Positions 1-8,449 of a stretch of 27,731 nt of DNA are shown here, piece by piece (position 1 is the first letter of the stretch; the number at the start of each line of letters is the position of its first letter). Location: NCBI GenBank assembly GCA_913048545.1, contig CAJWWH010000010.1, positions 1-27,731 of the forward strand, given 5' to 3'. Made by a program: the position numbers and the translations under genes. The notes beneath the pieces were generated by a model. The model did not search any database, was not told the origin of the DNA, and was given only the letters and a program-made list of their open reading frames with translations. This DNA comes from an uncultured Opitutia bacterium (GTDB lineage: Bacteria; Verrucomicrobiota; Verrucomicrobiae; Opitutales; MB11C04).

Positions 1-2287
1 TATCGAAATAAACTTTTTTCTTACTTTGAGGGGACATCGCATAAACCCCCGGTGCACCATGAAGATGGGGAACCGCATGAGGGACCTCAATCGTCCAGGC
101 ATCCGGTTCATCCGAAGATTTTATCCATGCTTTTGCACGGATCATTCCTGTCCCGTCTTTTAAAATATCCACCCGGGTTTTTAATTTATACCATATATTG
201 GTTTTAAAAGAGAATGGAACCGAGTGTCGAAAACGGTCGTAATTGGAGATAACTTCTAATTTTTGACTATTTCCAATAAGTGCAAATATGTAGCGCTGAT
301 TAATAAGTCCGATATTTGATTTTGTCCGGCGGTCACCATCTGTCATTACATCCGCTTCAGCAGTGTAATTACTCATATCCTTATGGCCGACAAAATTGAT
401 GGCTCTTTGAAATAAAACCCGGTCCAAGGTGTTGCCCGCAACCAGGTTACCTTGAAAATTTTGGACCTGCCAACGCATTCTTGCTCCCAGCCAGGAAAGT
501 GGAGCATAAGAAAATGGAATGTCATCCGAGCTTTTTTGAGTGAGTGAAAATCCTTCTTCAAAATTTTCAAGATAAGGTAAATCCTGTAAAATGCGCCCCC
601 GGGTAATACCGAATATCCCCTCTTTACTAACGCGTAGAGCACCGGCGGAAAGTCTGGCATCCAGTTCCGCAACTAAGATTCCATCCGAAGAGATTTCCGC
701 ATCCACTTCTGACTGTACTTTTGCGGTCGGTGGAATCCATTTTTCCCAGCTTAACCCCTCTTTTACTTCTTCAATCCTCCGGCCATTCTTATCCAGTGAA
801 AAAACCTTAAAAGCCAATGAATTCCCAGATTTAAGAGAAAATTCTGCAGGAACGACCTGTAATGAAACCGCTTGATTGCTGGAAGATGGATTCATTGTTT
901 GCTGAGAAACAAATGCGGGGGCAACCTGATCAGAACCGAAACAATAAAGTCTTTTCTTTGATTGAACGAAGACCCTGCCATGGGCAACCGAAGGAGCAGC
1001 AAGGCAAGACCCCTCCAGCTGTACCTGACTGATAATCTCACCCTCATTCCCCTTATCTTTAACGACTGAGACCTTACCGTCAAACATGGGCACATAAAGC
1101 TTTCCGTCCGCCCATATCGGGGAAGCATGTACTTGGTCGGGTGCCAATTTCAGCGTCCAAATTTCTTCGCCATTTTCCGCATCCGAGCAAATCAACTCAC
1201 CGCGCTTAATCGTAGTGTACAATCGATTGTCTTTGTAAACCGGTGTACTCGTGAATGCCTCCATGGCATTATTTCTCCACACCTCACTTTCCCTGTCTAG
1301 TATGATAATCTCCTCACCCAGAGAGGGAAGGCTGGTCGGCTTCTGGATAGCAACCATCCGGCCTATTGTCGAAGAATCAGTATTTTCTTTTCCATGAACC
1401 GCAATGATTGTATCTTTATGAATTACAACACCGGAGTTAACGCCACCGTAAGACATCTGAAACCGCCATAGTGGCTGTCCCGTGCGGGCATCGATACAGA
1501 CTACATGACCACACCCAGTACCACTGTAAAAAACTCTTCTTCCACTTGGAAGGTCTTCAAATGTTAACGGTGAAAACGAACTGTCCTTGGGTGTGATACC
1601 CGGGGTGGAACTCCACACCAAGTCTCCCGTGTCCTTGTCAAAGGCATAAAATCGGTCACGAGCGGGGCCTTGTTTTCCCCAGTTTGCGGTAATTGCATGG
1701 ATAATTACCAAATTTCCATCCACGCAAGGACCCCCAGTTCGTCCGTTAGGAAAGGTTAATCTTGCCAATTCCTCCATCAGAGAGCGTTCCCACAATTTGT
1801 TACCTTCTGAATCATAACCGATCAATAATCCTGGACTGGTTTGAAAATATACATTTCCACTAGCCGGGTCTACACAGGGTGCACCTACTCCATACCGGTT
1901 ATAAACGATATCACTGATAAAATCACTGTGCGTCCGTTCCCAAAGTACATTTCCGGATGCAGCGTCAAAACAAACCAGCGCTTCCTGTAATTCATCTTCC
2001 ACTCCATAATAGCCAAACTGATAGGCTCTTCCGCCTGCAATTACCGGCACACCACCACCTTGTATTTCATGGGTCCACAAAAGAGATTCTTTTTCAAGGC
2101 TTAGTAAACCTGGCAGATTGGATTGCTTAGACACGCCGGTTCCATCCGGTCCTCTCCAGAAAAGCCAATCTTTTTCAACAGTGCTTAATTTTGTATCTTC
2201 TTCCGTAACATTATTGGAAGATTTTTTTAATGTACAACAGGACTGAAAAGCGACAAGTAAGCAAACGATAATTATTCGGTAATTCAT
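1..2287 (-). CDS. PQQ-binding-like beta-propeller lipoprotein (3' end cut by window edge)
   Basis: An open frame runs without a stop from ATG at 2287 to the window edge (762 complete codons), so the C-terminus is missing. The first 17 residues are hydrophobic and end in FQSCC, a degenerate lipobox, suggesting an outer-surface or periplasmic lipoprotein. A WRGPDG motif at residues 44-49 opens the propeller, as is usual in secreted PQQ/quinoprotein-like repeat proteins of Planctomycetes and Verrucomicrobia. Repeated blades follow, of the form fD..tG.lvW (for example CFDAASGNVLWE, AFDKDTGDLVWS, CIDARTGQPLWR), to about residue 480. From about residue 560 the sequence changes to a jellyroll-like region (NFEEGFSL, then YTAEADVMTD) resembling LamG/concanavalin-type sandwiches. 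True PQQ binding or dehydrogenase activity is not shown; a scaffold or binding role is equally possible. It is transcribed away from the MarR gene. Confidence 0.85.
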   Translation of the reverse strand, partial: MNYRIIIVCLLVAFQSCCTLKKSSNNVTEEDTKLSTVEKDWLFWRGPDGTGVSKQSNLPGLLSLEKESLLWTHEIQGGGVPVIAGGRAYQFGYYGVEDELQEALVCFDAASGNVLWERTHSDFISDIVYNRYGVGAPCVDPASGNVYFQTSPGLLIGYDSEGNKLWERSLMEELARLTFPNGRTGGPCVDGNLVIIHAITANWGKQGPARDRFYAFDKDTGDLVWSSTPGITPKDSSFSPLTFEDLPSGRRVFYSGTGCGHVVCIDARTGQPLWRFQMSYGGVNSGVVIHKDTIIAVHGKENTDSSTIGRMVAIQKPTSLPSLGEEIIILDRESEVWRNNAMEAFTSTPVYKDNRLYTTIKRGELICSDAENGEEIWTLKLAPDQVHASPIWADGKLYVPMFDGKVSVVKDKGNEGEIISQVQLEGSCLAAPSVAHGRVFVQSKKRLYCFGSDQVAPAFVSQQTMNPSSSNQAVSLQVVPAEFSLKSGNSLAFKVFSLDKNGRRIEEVKEGLSWEKWIPPTAKVQSEVDAEISSDGILVAELDARLSAGALRVSKEGIFGITRGRILQDLPYLENFEEGFSLTQKSSDDIPFSYAPLSWLGARMRWQVQNFQGNLVAGNTLDRVLFQRAINFVGHKDMSNYTAEADVMTDGDRRTKSNIGLINQRYIFALIGNSQKLEVISNYDRFRHSVPFSFKTNIWYKLKTRVDILKDGTGMIRAKAWIKSSDEPDAWTIEVPHAVPHLHGAPGVYAMSPQSKKKVYFD

Positions 2288-2323
2288 AGGTGGGTGCAGT
2301 TTGTGATGGAATTTTTATCAATT

Positions 2324-2341
2324 TAGTACTTGTATGTAGTA
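2324..2341. promoter_or_regulatory. Imperfect 18-bp palindrome in the MarR/PQQ divergent gap
   Basis: The sequence TAGTACTTGTATGTAGTA has arms TAGTAC and GTAGTA that match at five of six paired positions. It lies between the divergent PQQ lipoprotein (start 2287) and the MarR gene (start about 2351). Size and position fit a MarR-dimer operator controlling both genes. This is inferred; no second copy was found. Confidence 0.35.
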
Positions 2342-2350
2342 TATTGTCAA

Positions 2351-2848
2351 ATGCCGAAGTTAAAAAGTCATCATTTATCCATGGGAACAGACCGCGTCAA
2401 AACGCGGTCTAAAAATCTGCCGCCCTTACTTCGGGAATGCTGGAACAAATTGAACCGTGCATTCATGCACAGGGTCAAAATTATTGGCCTGACTCCCGAT
2501 CAGTACATTGCACTCCGATGGATTCACGCATTTCCAAAAGGTGAAATTTCTCAAACTAAACTGGCTGATTTGATGTCCACTGATTCAAATAATATTGCCG
2601 GATTAATGAGGAGAATGGAAAAATTGAAATTGATTTGGAGGGAAACAAATTCAACGGATAAAAGAAAGAAGAACATTTTCGCAACTTTGTTCGGCACCTC
2701 GCAGTTTACAAAAGGGAAATCGATCGCGGAAAATTTGGAAAATGAGGTATTATCATGTCTAAACCCAAAAGAAAAAACTCATTTCCTGTCTTTATTGAGT
2801 CAACTGGCAGAAGAAATCAATTCCCAGAGAAAAGAACTAAGTCGTTAA
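2351..2848 (+). CDS. MarR family transcriptional regulator
   Basis: A small winged-helix DNA-binding protein of about 165 residues. The MarR core is clear: LTPDQYIALRWIHAF (helix before the HTH), then ISQTKLADLMSTDSNNIAGLMRRMEKL (HTH with recognition helix), then a wing region with DKRKK. It ends in a helical dimerisation segment. The start is uncertain. The frame is open to a TTG at 2330, but that codon lies inside the palindrome; ATG at 2351 or ATG at 2381 is more likely, and neither has a good ribosome site. MarR proteins bind as dimers and are typically released by small phenolic or lipid-like ligands. The gene is flanked by two PQQ beta-propeller genes, diverging from one and converging on the other with a 7-bp gap, so one or both may be its targets. 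Confidence 0.8.
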   Translation: MPKLKSHHLSMGTDRVKTRSKNLPPLLRECWNKLNRAFMHRVKIIGLTPDQYIALRWIHAFPKGEISQTKLADLMSTDSNNIAGLMRRMEKLKLIWRETNSTDKRKKNIFATLFGTSQFTKGKSIAENLENEVLSCLNPKEKTHFLSLLSQLAEEINSQRKELSR

Positions 2849-2855
2849 AAGTTCA

Positions 2856-4058
2856 TCACTCAGCCATTTCCAAGCAAACCCAGTCACCCTTTGAATTACG
2901 GCAGTGTAATTTTCCATTCATGTATGTGGGGGGAGTCCAATTATTCTTTCCTGACAATACCTGAAAACGAGCGAGTTCCTTAAATGCTGAGGGATTGGCG
3001 TCCGCGAGACATAATTCTCCACGATCGCTCAGGATAACCAGAGTTTCTTTGACCAGAAGTATCGTTCCCAATCCAAAACCTTTCTGACTCCATTTTTCCC
3101 GCCCATTATTCAGATCCATGCAAAATAATTTGGACTGCTCAGAGCGGGCACCCGCCTGCCCGTGAATTCCGTAACAATATTGCCCCTTTCTGACCAAACT
3201 TGCCATTTGGCAAGAATAGGACTCCGACTCCCACACCGAGGAGGGAACCTTTTTCTGAAAATCAATTAACGCGGCACCTTTCCCGTAAGCGGATGAAATG
3301 AAGATTTTTTCCCCAAAGAGCATAGGTTGGGCTGCGTTTATACCATATCGTGTTTTATGCTGATATTTTTTTTGGATTTTTCCGGTAAGCAAATCGTGCG
3401 TCATGATACCAAATTCATTAAAAACAACAATATCTCCAGAAGAATTGAGCATGGGTGAAGCGTATCCGGCCTCACTTTCCCCGCTTTTCCATAACAATTC
3501 TCCATTTTTTGCATCCAGACAGACCAAAGAGCCGTTCTCTGACCCAGTTTCAAAAATAATTTTGCCTTTCACCACCAAAGGAGACCCCGCATATCCCCAG
3601 GTGGGCCTTTTTCCGTTTAAATCTTCTATCAAATCTTGAGTCCAAAGAATTGACCCGTTTTTTGCATCCAATGCATAGAAATCTCCTTCATGACTGCATA
3701 AATAAAGTATTCCATTTGCAATGGTTGGAGTGGAGCGACTCCCGCCATCAAAAAATTTAGGCGCTTTTGCACATGGATATTTGTGCTGCCAAATAACTTT
3801 GCCCGTCGCAGACTCCACGCAATACAAGGTATTTCTTCCATCCGCATTTCCCTGTGTATATGCAAATCCCTCCGATTCGATTATAGACGAATATCCAATC
3901 CCGACATTCATCTTCCACAATCTTTTGGGATCCTCATCACCCCAGACTGTTTTTAATCCCCCTTCATCTGAAAACTGATTGCGGGCAGGACCTCCAAAAT
4001 TAGGCCATTCATTAGCCAGTAAAGAGTTCAATGATAAGAAAATCAGGATATATTTCAT
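2856..4058 (-). CDS. Secreted PQQ-binding-like beta-propeller protein
   Basis: A 400-residue protein with a short Sec signal (hydrophobic residues 3-14, probable cleavage after LLA before NEWPNF). The mature N-terminus WPNFGGPARNQFSDEGG is the characteristic opening of secreted PQQ-like propellers. Blades repeat the pattern yC.d..tG...W (CVESATGKVIWQ, ALDAKNGSILWT, CLDAKNGELLWK, CMDLNNGREKWS). It is about half the length of the lipoprotein at 1-2287 and lacks the jellyroll extension. It is the last gene of the sigma/anti-sigma operon, 60 bp after the anti-sigma-like gene, and may be an effector or sensor of that regulon. No catalytic assignment can be made from the sequence. Confidence 0.85.
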   Translation of the reverse strand: MKYILIFLSLNSLLANEWPNFGGPARNQFSDEGGLKTVWGDEDPKRLWKMNVGIGYSSIIESEGFAYTQGNADGRNTLYCVESATGKVIWQHKYPCAKAPKFFDGGSRSTPTIANGILYLCSHEGDFYALDAKNGSILWTQDLIEDLNGKRPTWGYAGSPLVVKGKIIFETGSENGSLVCLDAKNGELLWKSGESEAGYASPMLNSSGDIVVFNEFGIMTHDLLTGKIQKKYQHKTRYGINAAQPMLFGEKIFISSAYGKGAALIDFQKKVPSSVWESESYSCQMASLVRKGQYCYGIHGQAGARSEQSKLFCMDLNNGREKWSQKGFGLGTILLVKETLVILSDRGELCLADANPSAFKELARFQVLSGKNNWTPPTYMNGKLHCRNSKGDWVCLEMAE

Positions 4059-4118
4059 CCCAATCTACTTTCTTTGAATTACACAGATGTCAAGAAGAAC
4101 CGATTACCACGAGATGAC

Positions 4119-5219
4119 TCAAAGCGGTCCAACCGTGTCTTGTCCGTCAATTGATACATTGATCGTCAATCCATCCGCGTAATGACCGCCTTCGCTAGGC
4201 AAAAGGACATGAGAACCATCCATGCGGGCAGTCATTGAAACGATTACAAATTCCGTACCGTTGGGTAATTTAAAGTCCTGTTTTAATTCCTCCCAAGTGG
4301 ATGGATTCAAGTCACTTTCGAGGTAAAATTCCTCATGAGCAATGGAAGCATTCTCATTATTTTCATCGCTGGCAATCGCATGGAAAGAAAGGGAAAATTC
4401 TGTAGGATCCCCGGTTATATCCATGCTCTTGTTAAAAAATACACTGGTTTGGATCTGTGCCGTTCCCCGTTCCATTTCAGAGTTGATATTCCTGACATCA
4501 ACCACTTGAAGAGTTTCCGTAGATTCCGAGTTTTGAGCATGCACATCCACATCCATGGGAGAAAACTTTAACATACCCTCTCCGGTCATGGGTAAAATAC
4601 CATTCTCAGCCGGGACAGACAGGAATTCACTTCTTTTCCAGCTAGCGAAAGCATCTCTATATTCCACCACTCCCCCTTCACCAAAATTCCTTTTTTCCTT
4701 CAATACTTCGATTCCGTAGAGCGCGTGATTTAACGCAGTCTGTTCGGTTGACATAAACGGGGAAGGCAGAGGAAAATCTGCTGCATTCACCGCGACTGTA
4801 CCAACGGAGTTAAAATTGTTCAGTTCGGAAGAAGCAGAAGAGGGTAAAATACCGAGCGTTCCGGGCTCAGACTTCGCAATTTCAGCATTTTCTTTCGATG
4901 GACTAATAATTTGATTCGCAGATGAGTGAAACCACCAGACACCGAAAAGAGCAACCACTGCCGCGGCCATAGACGAAAATACAGGCCAACTGAACACAGG
5001 AAACTGAATGATTTTAGCATTCGAAGTTTCCACAAATTCCACTGATTCCCAATGCAACATGGAATCTTGGATGGTCAGTTCCCTGTACCGGGATCGAGCA
5101 TCTTTATTCTCTTTAAGCAGCACGGATAATCGATCGAGATCTTCTTCCGTGTGCAAATCATCCAAAACTTTGGATGTCAGTTGATCAACTTCTTTAAAAT
5201 TGTGCGTTTCTGTTTTCAT
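4119..5219 (-). CDS. Membrane-anchored anti-sigma / FecR-like protein
   Basis: A 366-residue one-pass membrane protein. The cytoplasmic N-terminus (about 1-72) is helical, with an anti-sigma-like pattern (LTSKVLDDLHTEEDLDRL, then RYRELTIQDSMLHWE) typical of planctomycete and verrucomicrobial anti-sigma proteins. No HxxxCxxC zinc motif is seen. One transmembrane helix covers about residues 76-97 (VFSWPVFSSMAAAVVALFGVW). The periplasmic part is low-complexity at first, then beta-rich to the C-terminus. It lies 61 bp downstream of the ECF sigma gene on the same strand, the classic arrangement for a sigma/anti-sigma pair. Its role, holding the sigma factor at the membrane until an envelope signal, is inferred from context. 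The periplasmic domain was not recognised. Confidence 0.7.
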   Translation of the reverse strand: MKTETHNFKEVDQLTSKVLDDLHTEEDLDRLSVLLKENKDARSRYRELTIQDSMLHWESVEFVETSNAKIIQFPVFSWPVFSSMAAAVVALFGVWWFHSSANQIISPSKENAEIAKSEPGTLGILPSSASSELNNFNSVGTVAVNAADFPLPSPFMSTEQTALNHALYGIEVLKEKRNFGEGGVVEYRDAFASWKRSEFLSVPAENGILPMTGEGMLKFSPMDVDVHAQNSESTETLQVVDVRNINSEMERGTAQIQTSVFFNKSMDITGDPTEFSLSFHAIASDENNENASIAHEEFYLESDLNPSTWEELKQDFKLPNGTEFVIVSMTARMDGSHVLLPSEGGHYADGLTINVSIDGQDTVGPL

Positions 5220-5280
5220 GGGGTACGAATGGTATATAGTTAATTAGCACTCGATCTGATTATCTTACAAAAAAAAAATT

Positions 5281-5814
5281 TTAAGAATCAAGCTCAGCCT
5301 CAACCGCGGGGATTTTATCCTTCACACAGGTTATTAAATTTATTCGAATTCTATGGAGTGTGGCCGACACCGAACCCATCGGTCTTTTTAAAGCTTTTGA
5401 TATTTCGAGCAGACTTTTGTCCTCGCGAAATCTTAACCGAGCCATCGCTTTCATGTGCTTGGGTAATAATTCATAACAAATTTGAAGTGCCTTACGGGAG
5501 AGGTCCATCTCCTTTAAATCAACGGACTCTTCGGCAAGATTATCAATCAAATCGGGACTAAAATACAGTCTACTTCTTTTGAACTTTGAAATGTGGCCCA
5601 TCACTTGGTAGCGGGCAATATTAAAAGCCCATGCCTGAAAGTGACCTTGCGGGTCATATTCATTTGCTTTCCGGCAGAGAATAAGATTGGTCTCCTGTAA
5701 AATATCCTCCGCTTCGGTTCTGTTTGGAAGAAGAGTTAGAATGTAAGCATAGAGAGGTCTTTGCAAAGCTGTGAGCTTTGTCGAAAAATCAAAAGGGATT
5801 GGTTCTTCACTCAA
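5281..5814 (-). CDS. ECF RNA polymerase sigma factor (Rhodopirellula/Verrucomicrobium type)
   Basis: A 177-residue sigma-70-family protein with only regions 2 and 4. Region 2 is visible as EAEDILQETNLILCRK followed by HFQAWAFNIARYQVMGH (residues about 35-75). Region 4 is the helix-turn-helix in LLEISKALKRPMGSVSATLHRIRINL near the C-terminus. This fits the ECF group common in Planctomycetes and Verrucomicrobia (TIGR02989-like). The start is a TTG at 5814; an in-frame stop lies a short way upstream and no ATG or GTG intervenes. Only 17 bp separate it from the ATG of the divergent coiled-coil membrane protein, so the two promoters must overlap or sit inside the opposite gene. It heads the sigma, anti-sigma, PQQ-propeller operon. 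An A10 run follows the stop at 5269-5278. Confidence 0.85.
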   Translation of the reverse strand: MSEEPIPFDFSTKLTALQRPLYAYILTLLPNRTEAEDILQETNLILCRKANEYDPQGHFQAWAFNIARYQVMGHISKFKRSRLYFSPDLIDNLAEESVDLKEMDLSRKALQICYELLPKHMKAMARLRFREDKSLLEISKALKRPMGSVSATLHRIRINLITCVKDKIPAVEAELDS

Positions 5815-5831
5815 AACAAATACAGGGAAAA

Positions 5832-7142
5832 ATGAATAAATTCGTTTGTCAACCTAATGACAAAATCGTTAACGGGTTTCCCACCATTTTAAATGGTAGA
5901 TTTTACTCTTGGATAAAACATGTTGCATTACAGGATAAAAAAAAATTTATTGTTTTTATGCAACCGTGGCAAAGCGTATTGCTCATTTTCATTACCTTAA
6001 TTATTTTTGGCGCGGGGTTATATTATGATCAAATTAAAAAAAATACCGCGATTGCATATGAAGATTCTTTAATTACCACTCCGTCAGAACTTGCAGAGGA
6101 CATGGAGCTTAACGACTCCCTTGAAATAAACACAAGTGCAATTCTTGAAAATTCCTCTGCATGGGCAGAAAAAAAAGTCCACCTTGAGGTTCCGAAGTCA
6201 AATTCTCACTTTTCTCATCTCCATAAAGAGGCAATCAAAGGGGATCAATTTTTGGTGGCAATCATTAAGTCTCTCCAAAATAATCCGAACGCAAAAAAAT
6301 TAATATTCAGTCCGTTTTTAAACGATGTATTCATCGAGTCGGAAACCACTATCCTACGGTCGCTTTTTTCTATTGCTCAGGATGTTGAATCACCCAATAG
6401 ATTGGTATTAACCGTACGCGGGCATTCCGTTAAAGCTTCTTCATTACTGACCAGGGTAATCACTGAGTCCTATGCAAAGGAACTCAATGAAGAGTCCCCG
6501 GGGAATCCCCTGCTTCCAAAACTCGCAAAGCAAAGAAAGGAAATCAGCATGCTTGAGCAGAGCCAACTCCAATTAGCCAAGCAAATACAGGAGGAAAATG
6601 AAAATAGCCCCGGTCAGTCGATTGAGGAAATTGCTCTTTTGGCGGAGCTTTCCCAAGTGAAGAATGACATTCAATCGGGAGTAAAGGCACTGAAAGAAAT
6701 CGAGAATATCCACTTGGCTCAAAAAGACTCTTCTGAATATCTTACAATCAAAATGTTGGCTGATTTTGGAAATGTACAGGATTTTTTCTCTAATATTGTG
6801 GAACTCAAAAAATTGCTCGCGAAACAAGAGTTAGAGCCCATCCTAAAAAAAGAGGTTAATAAAAATTTGTATAAACTGGAATCTTCCCTCGCACAGGAAA
6901 TTGCCAGGGGTATTGACCATATTAAGAGAACATCAAGAGTTTCTTTGGACCGAAAAATTGAACTACAAAAAATACTGGTGGATCTCGAAATGAAAAAAAA
7001 TGATATTCATTCCCTTCACCCACGATTTAGGGTGTTAAAATCAGTCAAAAAACAACTAGATGAAAAAAACGCCCTTTTCTCCTCAGAATTCAAAAAGTGG
7101 CAAATAGCAAAACAAAATCTTGTCATTAGTAAATCCACTTAG
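5832..7142 (+). CDS. Wzz/GumC-like one-pass membrane protein with long coiled coil
   Basis: A 436-residue protein. ATG 5832 is preferred over an upstream in-frame TTG because an AGGG lies six bases before it. After a basic cytoplasmic tail there is a single transmembrane helix (about 46-64, QSVLLIFITLIIFGAG). The periplasmic part begins with an alpha/beta segment (FLVAIIKSLQNN... to RLVLTVRGHSVKASSLLTRV, about 140-215). That order resembles the base of polysaccharide co-polymerases: an xVxxxxxDPxxA-like strand, then a helix with Y. Coiled coil fills about 225-436, including SLHPRFRVLKSVKKQL, which resembles the HPxVxxL segment of GumC proteins. The second transmembrane helix and tyrosine-kinase domain of that family are absent. 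An A9 run encodes K36-K38. The stop interlocks with the flagellin stop. Function is inferred: chain-length or envelope scaffold. Confidence 0.5.
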   Translation: MNKFVCQPNDKIVNGFPTILNGRFYSWIKHVALQDKKKFIVFMQPWQSVLLIFITLIIFGAGLYYDQIKKNTAIAYEDSLITTPSELAEDMELNDSLEINTSAILENSSAWAEKKVHLEVPKSNSHFSHLHKEAIKGDQFLVAIIKSLQNNPNAKKLIFSPFLNDVFIESETTILRSLFSIAQDVESPNRLVLTVRGHSVKASSLLTRVITESYAKELNEESPGNPLLPKLAKQRKEISMLEQSQLQLAKQIQEENENSPGQSIEEIALLAELSQVKNDIQSGVKALKEIENIHLAQKDSSEYLTIKMLADFGNVQDFFSNIVELKKLLAKQELEPILKKEVNKNLYKLESSLAQEIARGIDHIKRTSRVSLDRKIELQKILVDLEMKKNDIHSLHPRFRVLKSVKKQLDEKNALFSSEFKKWQIAKQNLVISKST

Positions 7143-8449
7143 GATAAAAGATCCTCCACATAATTTCTTTGATTAAACAGTTTATTTGCCTGGGCAAATA
7201 TTGCCGTGGTGGATTGCATTTTTATTTCCGCCCGGGCAAGCCTGCTTGCAGTGATTGCCATATCCACATCCTCAATGCGTGAAAGGGATTTCTCATGATT
7301 AATTATGTCGTTCGCGAGTCCACTAATTTCAGAATTCAAACGAGATTCGTTGGATCCAGTCAATGCAATCTTATCGATCACATCCTCCTGAGCATCCATT
7401 ATTCTAGACATAGCATCCTTAGCATTCGCCATAGAGGTTAAATCGATTGTAGTGCTTGGTAAAAAACGCTTAAAACTAATCTTAGCCAATTCAAAAAACC
7501 CTCCAAATGCATCATCATGTGCCCGCAAGTTATTGGGGTCACTTTCTCGTAAATATGCCGTTGGACCACGGGCAGTTAATCTAAGGTCATTCCATGTCTC
7601 ACGTGTTGTAATTTGTAATGCATCCTCATTGTTACCACCACTTTGATTTGGCTCATCATTATTTATACCGATTCGCCTCTCCCAATTCTCATACATTCCA
7701 GCTACCAAAGTACCTCCACTATCCCCTCCCTTTCCTTGCCAAAAAAGCCGGCCTCTCCCTCCATTTTCAAGACCCTCTGGACCTTCAACCCATCTCCAGT
7801 CTCCTTCATTAGATCCAGGTGCCTCCCCATTAAATTCTGAGTCACTTCCACCAAGCCACATTTGAGTGCCCGCAACAGAACCCCTTAACTGCCTGTTAAT
7901 CTCATCTTGTTCTTCGGATGAAGTGATGGTTGCCAAATAATGATCATATTCCGGGTCAGAAGCATTTGCTGCCGCTACGTGAGCACGTGCTTCAGTCCAA
8001 TTATATGGTCCGGTATTTATAACTGCATACTTTGTATTACGGAACAAATCCTGTCCGTTAAATTGTTCATTATCGATTTGTAAAATATGTTCACGAAGTT
8101 CTTGAAATTCTTTGTTATAGTTCTCTCGATCCAAATCTGACTTGGTTATATCCATCGCCATTGCGGCCAATTGCGACATACGACCATAAATTCGATTTAC
8201 ATTGTTCAGGGCACCCGTCTGAACTTGAGTGTAAGATAAGGCATTTTGAAGACCTTGCGTAACCCCCCTAAGTCTTTTTAATTCACTTGCCTGCTTTATT
8301 TTGTTGGACAGTGCCCCCACATCGTCAGGTGATTGGTTGACTTTCAATCCAGTGGATAGTTTTTCGATGTGAGCCCGTCTTTCCTGATGGATTTTGTCCA
8401 TGTCACGGGACAGTTTCGAAGCAAAGTTATGTGCATCTGAAATGATCAT
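7139..8449 (-). CDS. Flagellin with central C-type lectin-like domain
   Basis: A 436-residue filament subunit. Residues 1-139 are flagellin D0/D1: IEKLSTGLKVNQSPDDVGALS, then a helix with YGRMSQLAAMAMD and an end EQFNGQDLF. Residues about 335-436 are the C-terminal D1/D0 helices (SRIEDVDMAITASRLARAEI, ending AIFAQANKLF). Between them, where D2/D3 would be, residues about 140-302 form a C-type lectin-like fold: WTEARAHV, LATITSSEEQDEI, WLGGSD, GDWRW, then EPN (266-268), ED (275-276) and WND (286-288). These are the Ca2+/sugar-site residues of mannose-binding lectins in the right order and nearly the right spacing. The protein has no cysteine, so the usual lectin disulfides are absent. No other flagellar gene is in the window. 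An adhesive filament or surface lectin is inferred. Confidence 0.9.
   Translation of the reverse strand: MIISDAHNFASKLSRDMDKIHQERRAHIEKLSTGLKVNQSPDDVGALSNKIKQASELKRLRGVTQGLQNALSYTQVQTGALNNVNRIYGRMSQLAAMAMDITKSDLDRENYNKEFQELREHILQIDNEQFNGQDLFRNTKYAVINTGPYNWTEARAHVAAANASDPEYDHYLATITSSEEQDEINRQLRGSVAGTQMWLGGSDSEFNGEAPGSNEGDWRWVEGPEGLENGGRGRLFWQGKGGDSGGTLVAGMYENWERRIGINNDEPNQSGGNNEDALQITTRETWNDLRLTARGPTAYLRESDPNNLRAHDDAFGGFFELAKISFKRFLPSTTIDLTSMANAKDAMSRIMDAQEDVIDKIALTGSNESRLNSEISGLANDIINHEKSLSRIEDVDMAITASRLARAEIKMQSTTAIFAQANKLFNQRNYVEDLLS
7544..8032 (-). other. C-type lectin-like insert within the flagellin gene
   Basis: This segment encodes about residues 140-302 of the flagellin. The ED-to-WND spacing (nine residues) equals that which I recall for rat mannose-binding protein A, and EPN-to-ED is six residues against five. 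The boundaries are judged by where flagellin-like helices stop and resume and are good to perhaps ten residues. Confidence 0.75.

Noticed and set aside
2330..2350. TTG start for the MarR gene
   Set aside because: It lies within the palindrome and adds residues before the conserved region; ATG 2351 or 2381 is more credible.
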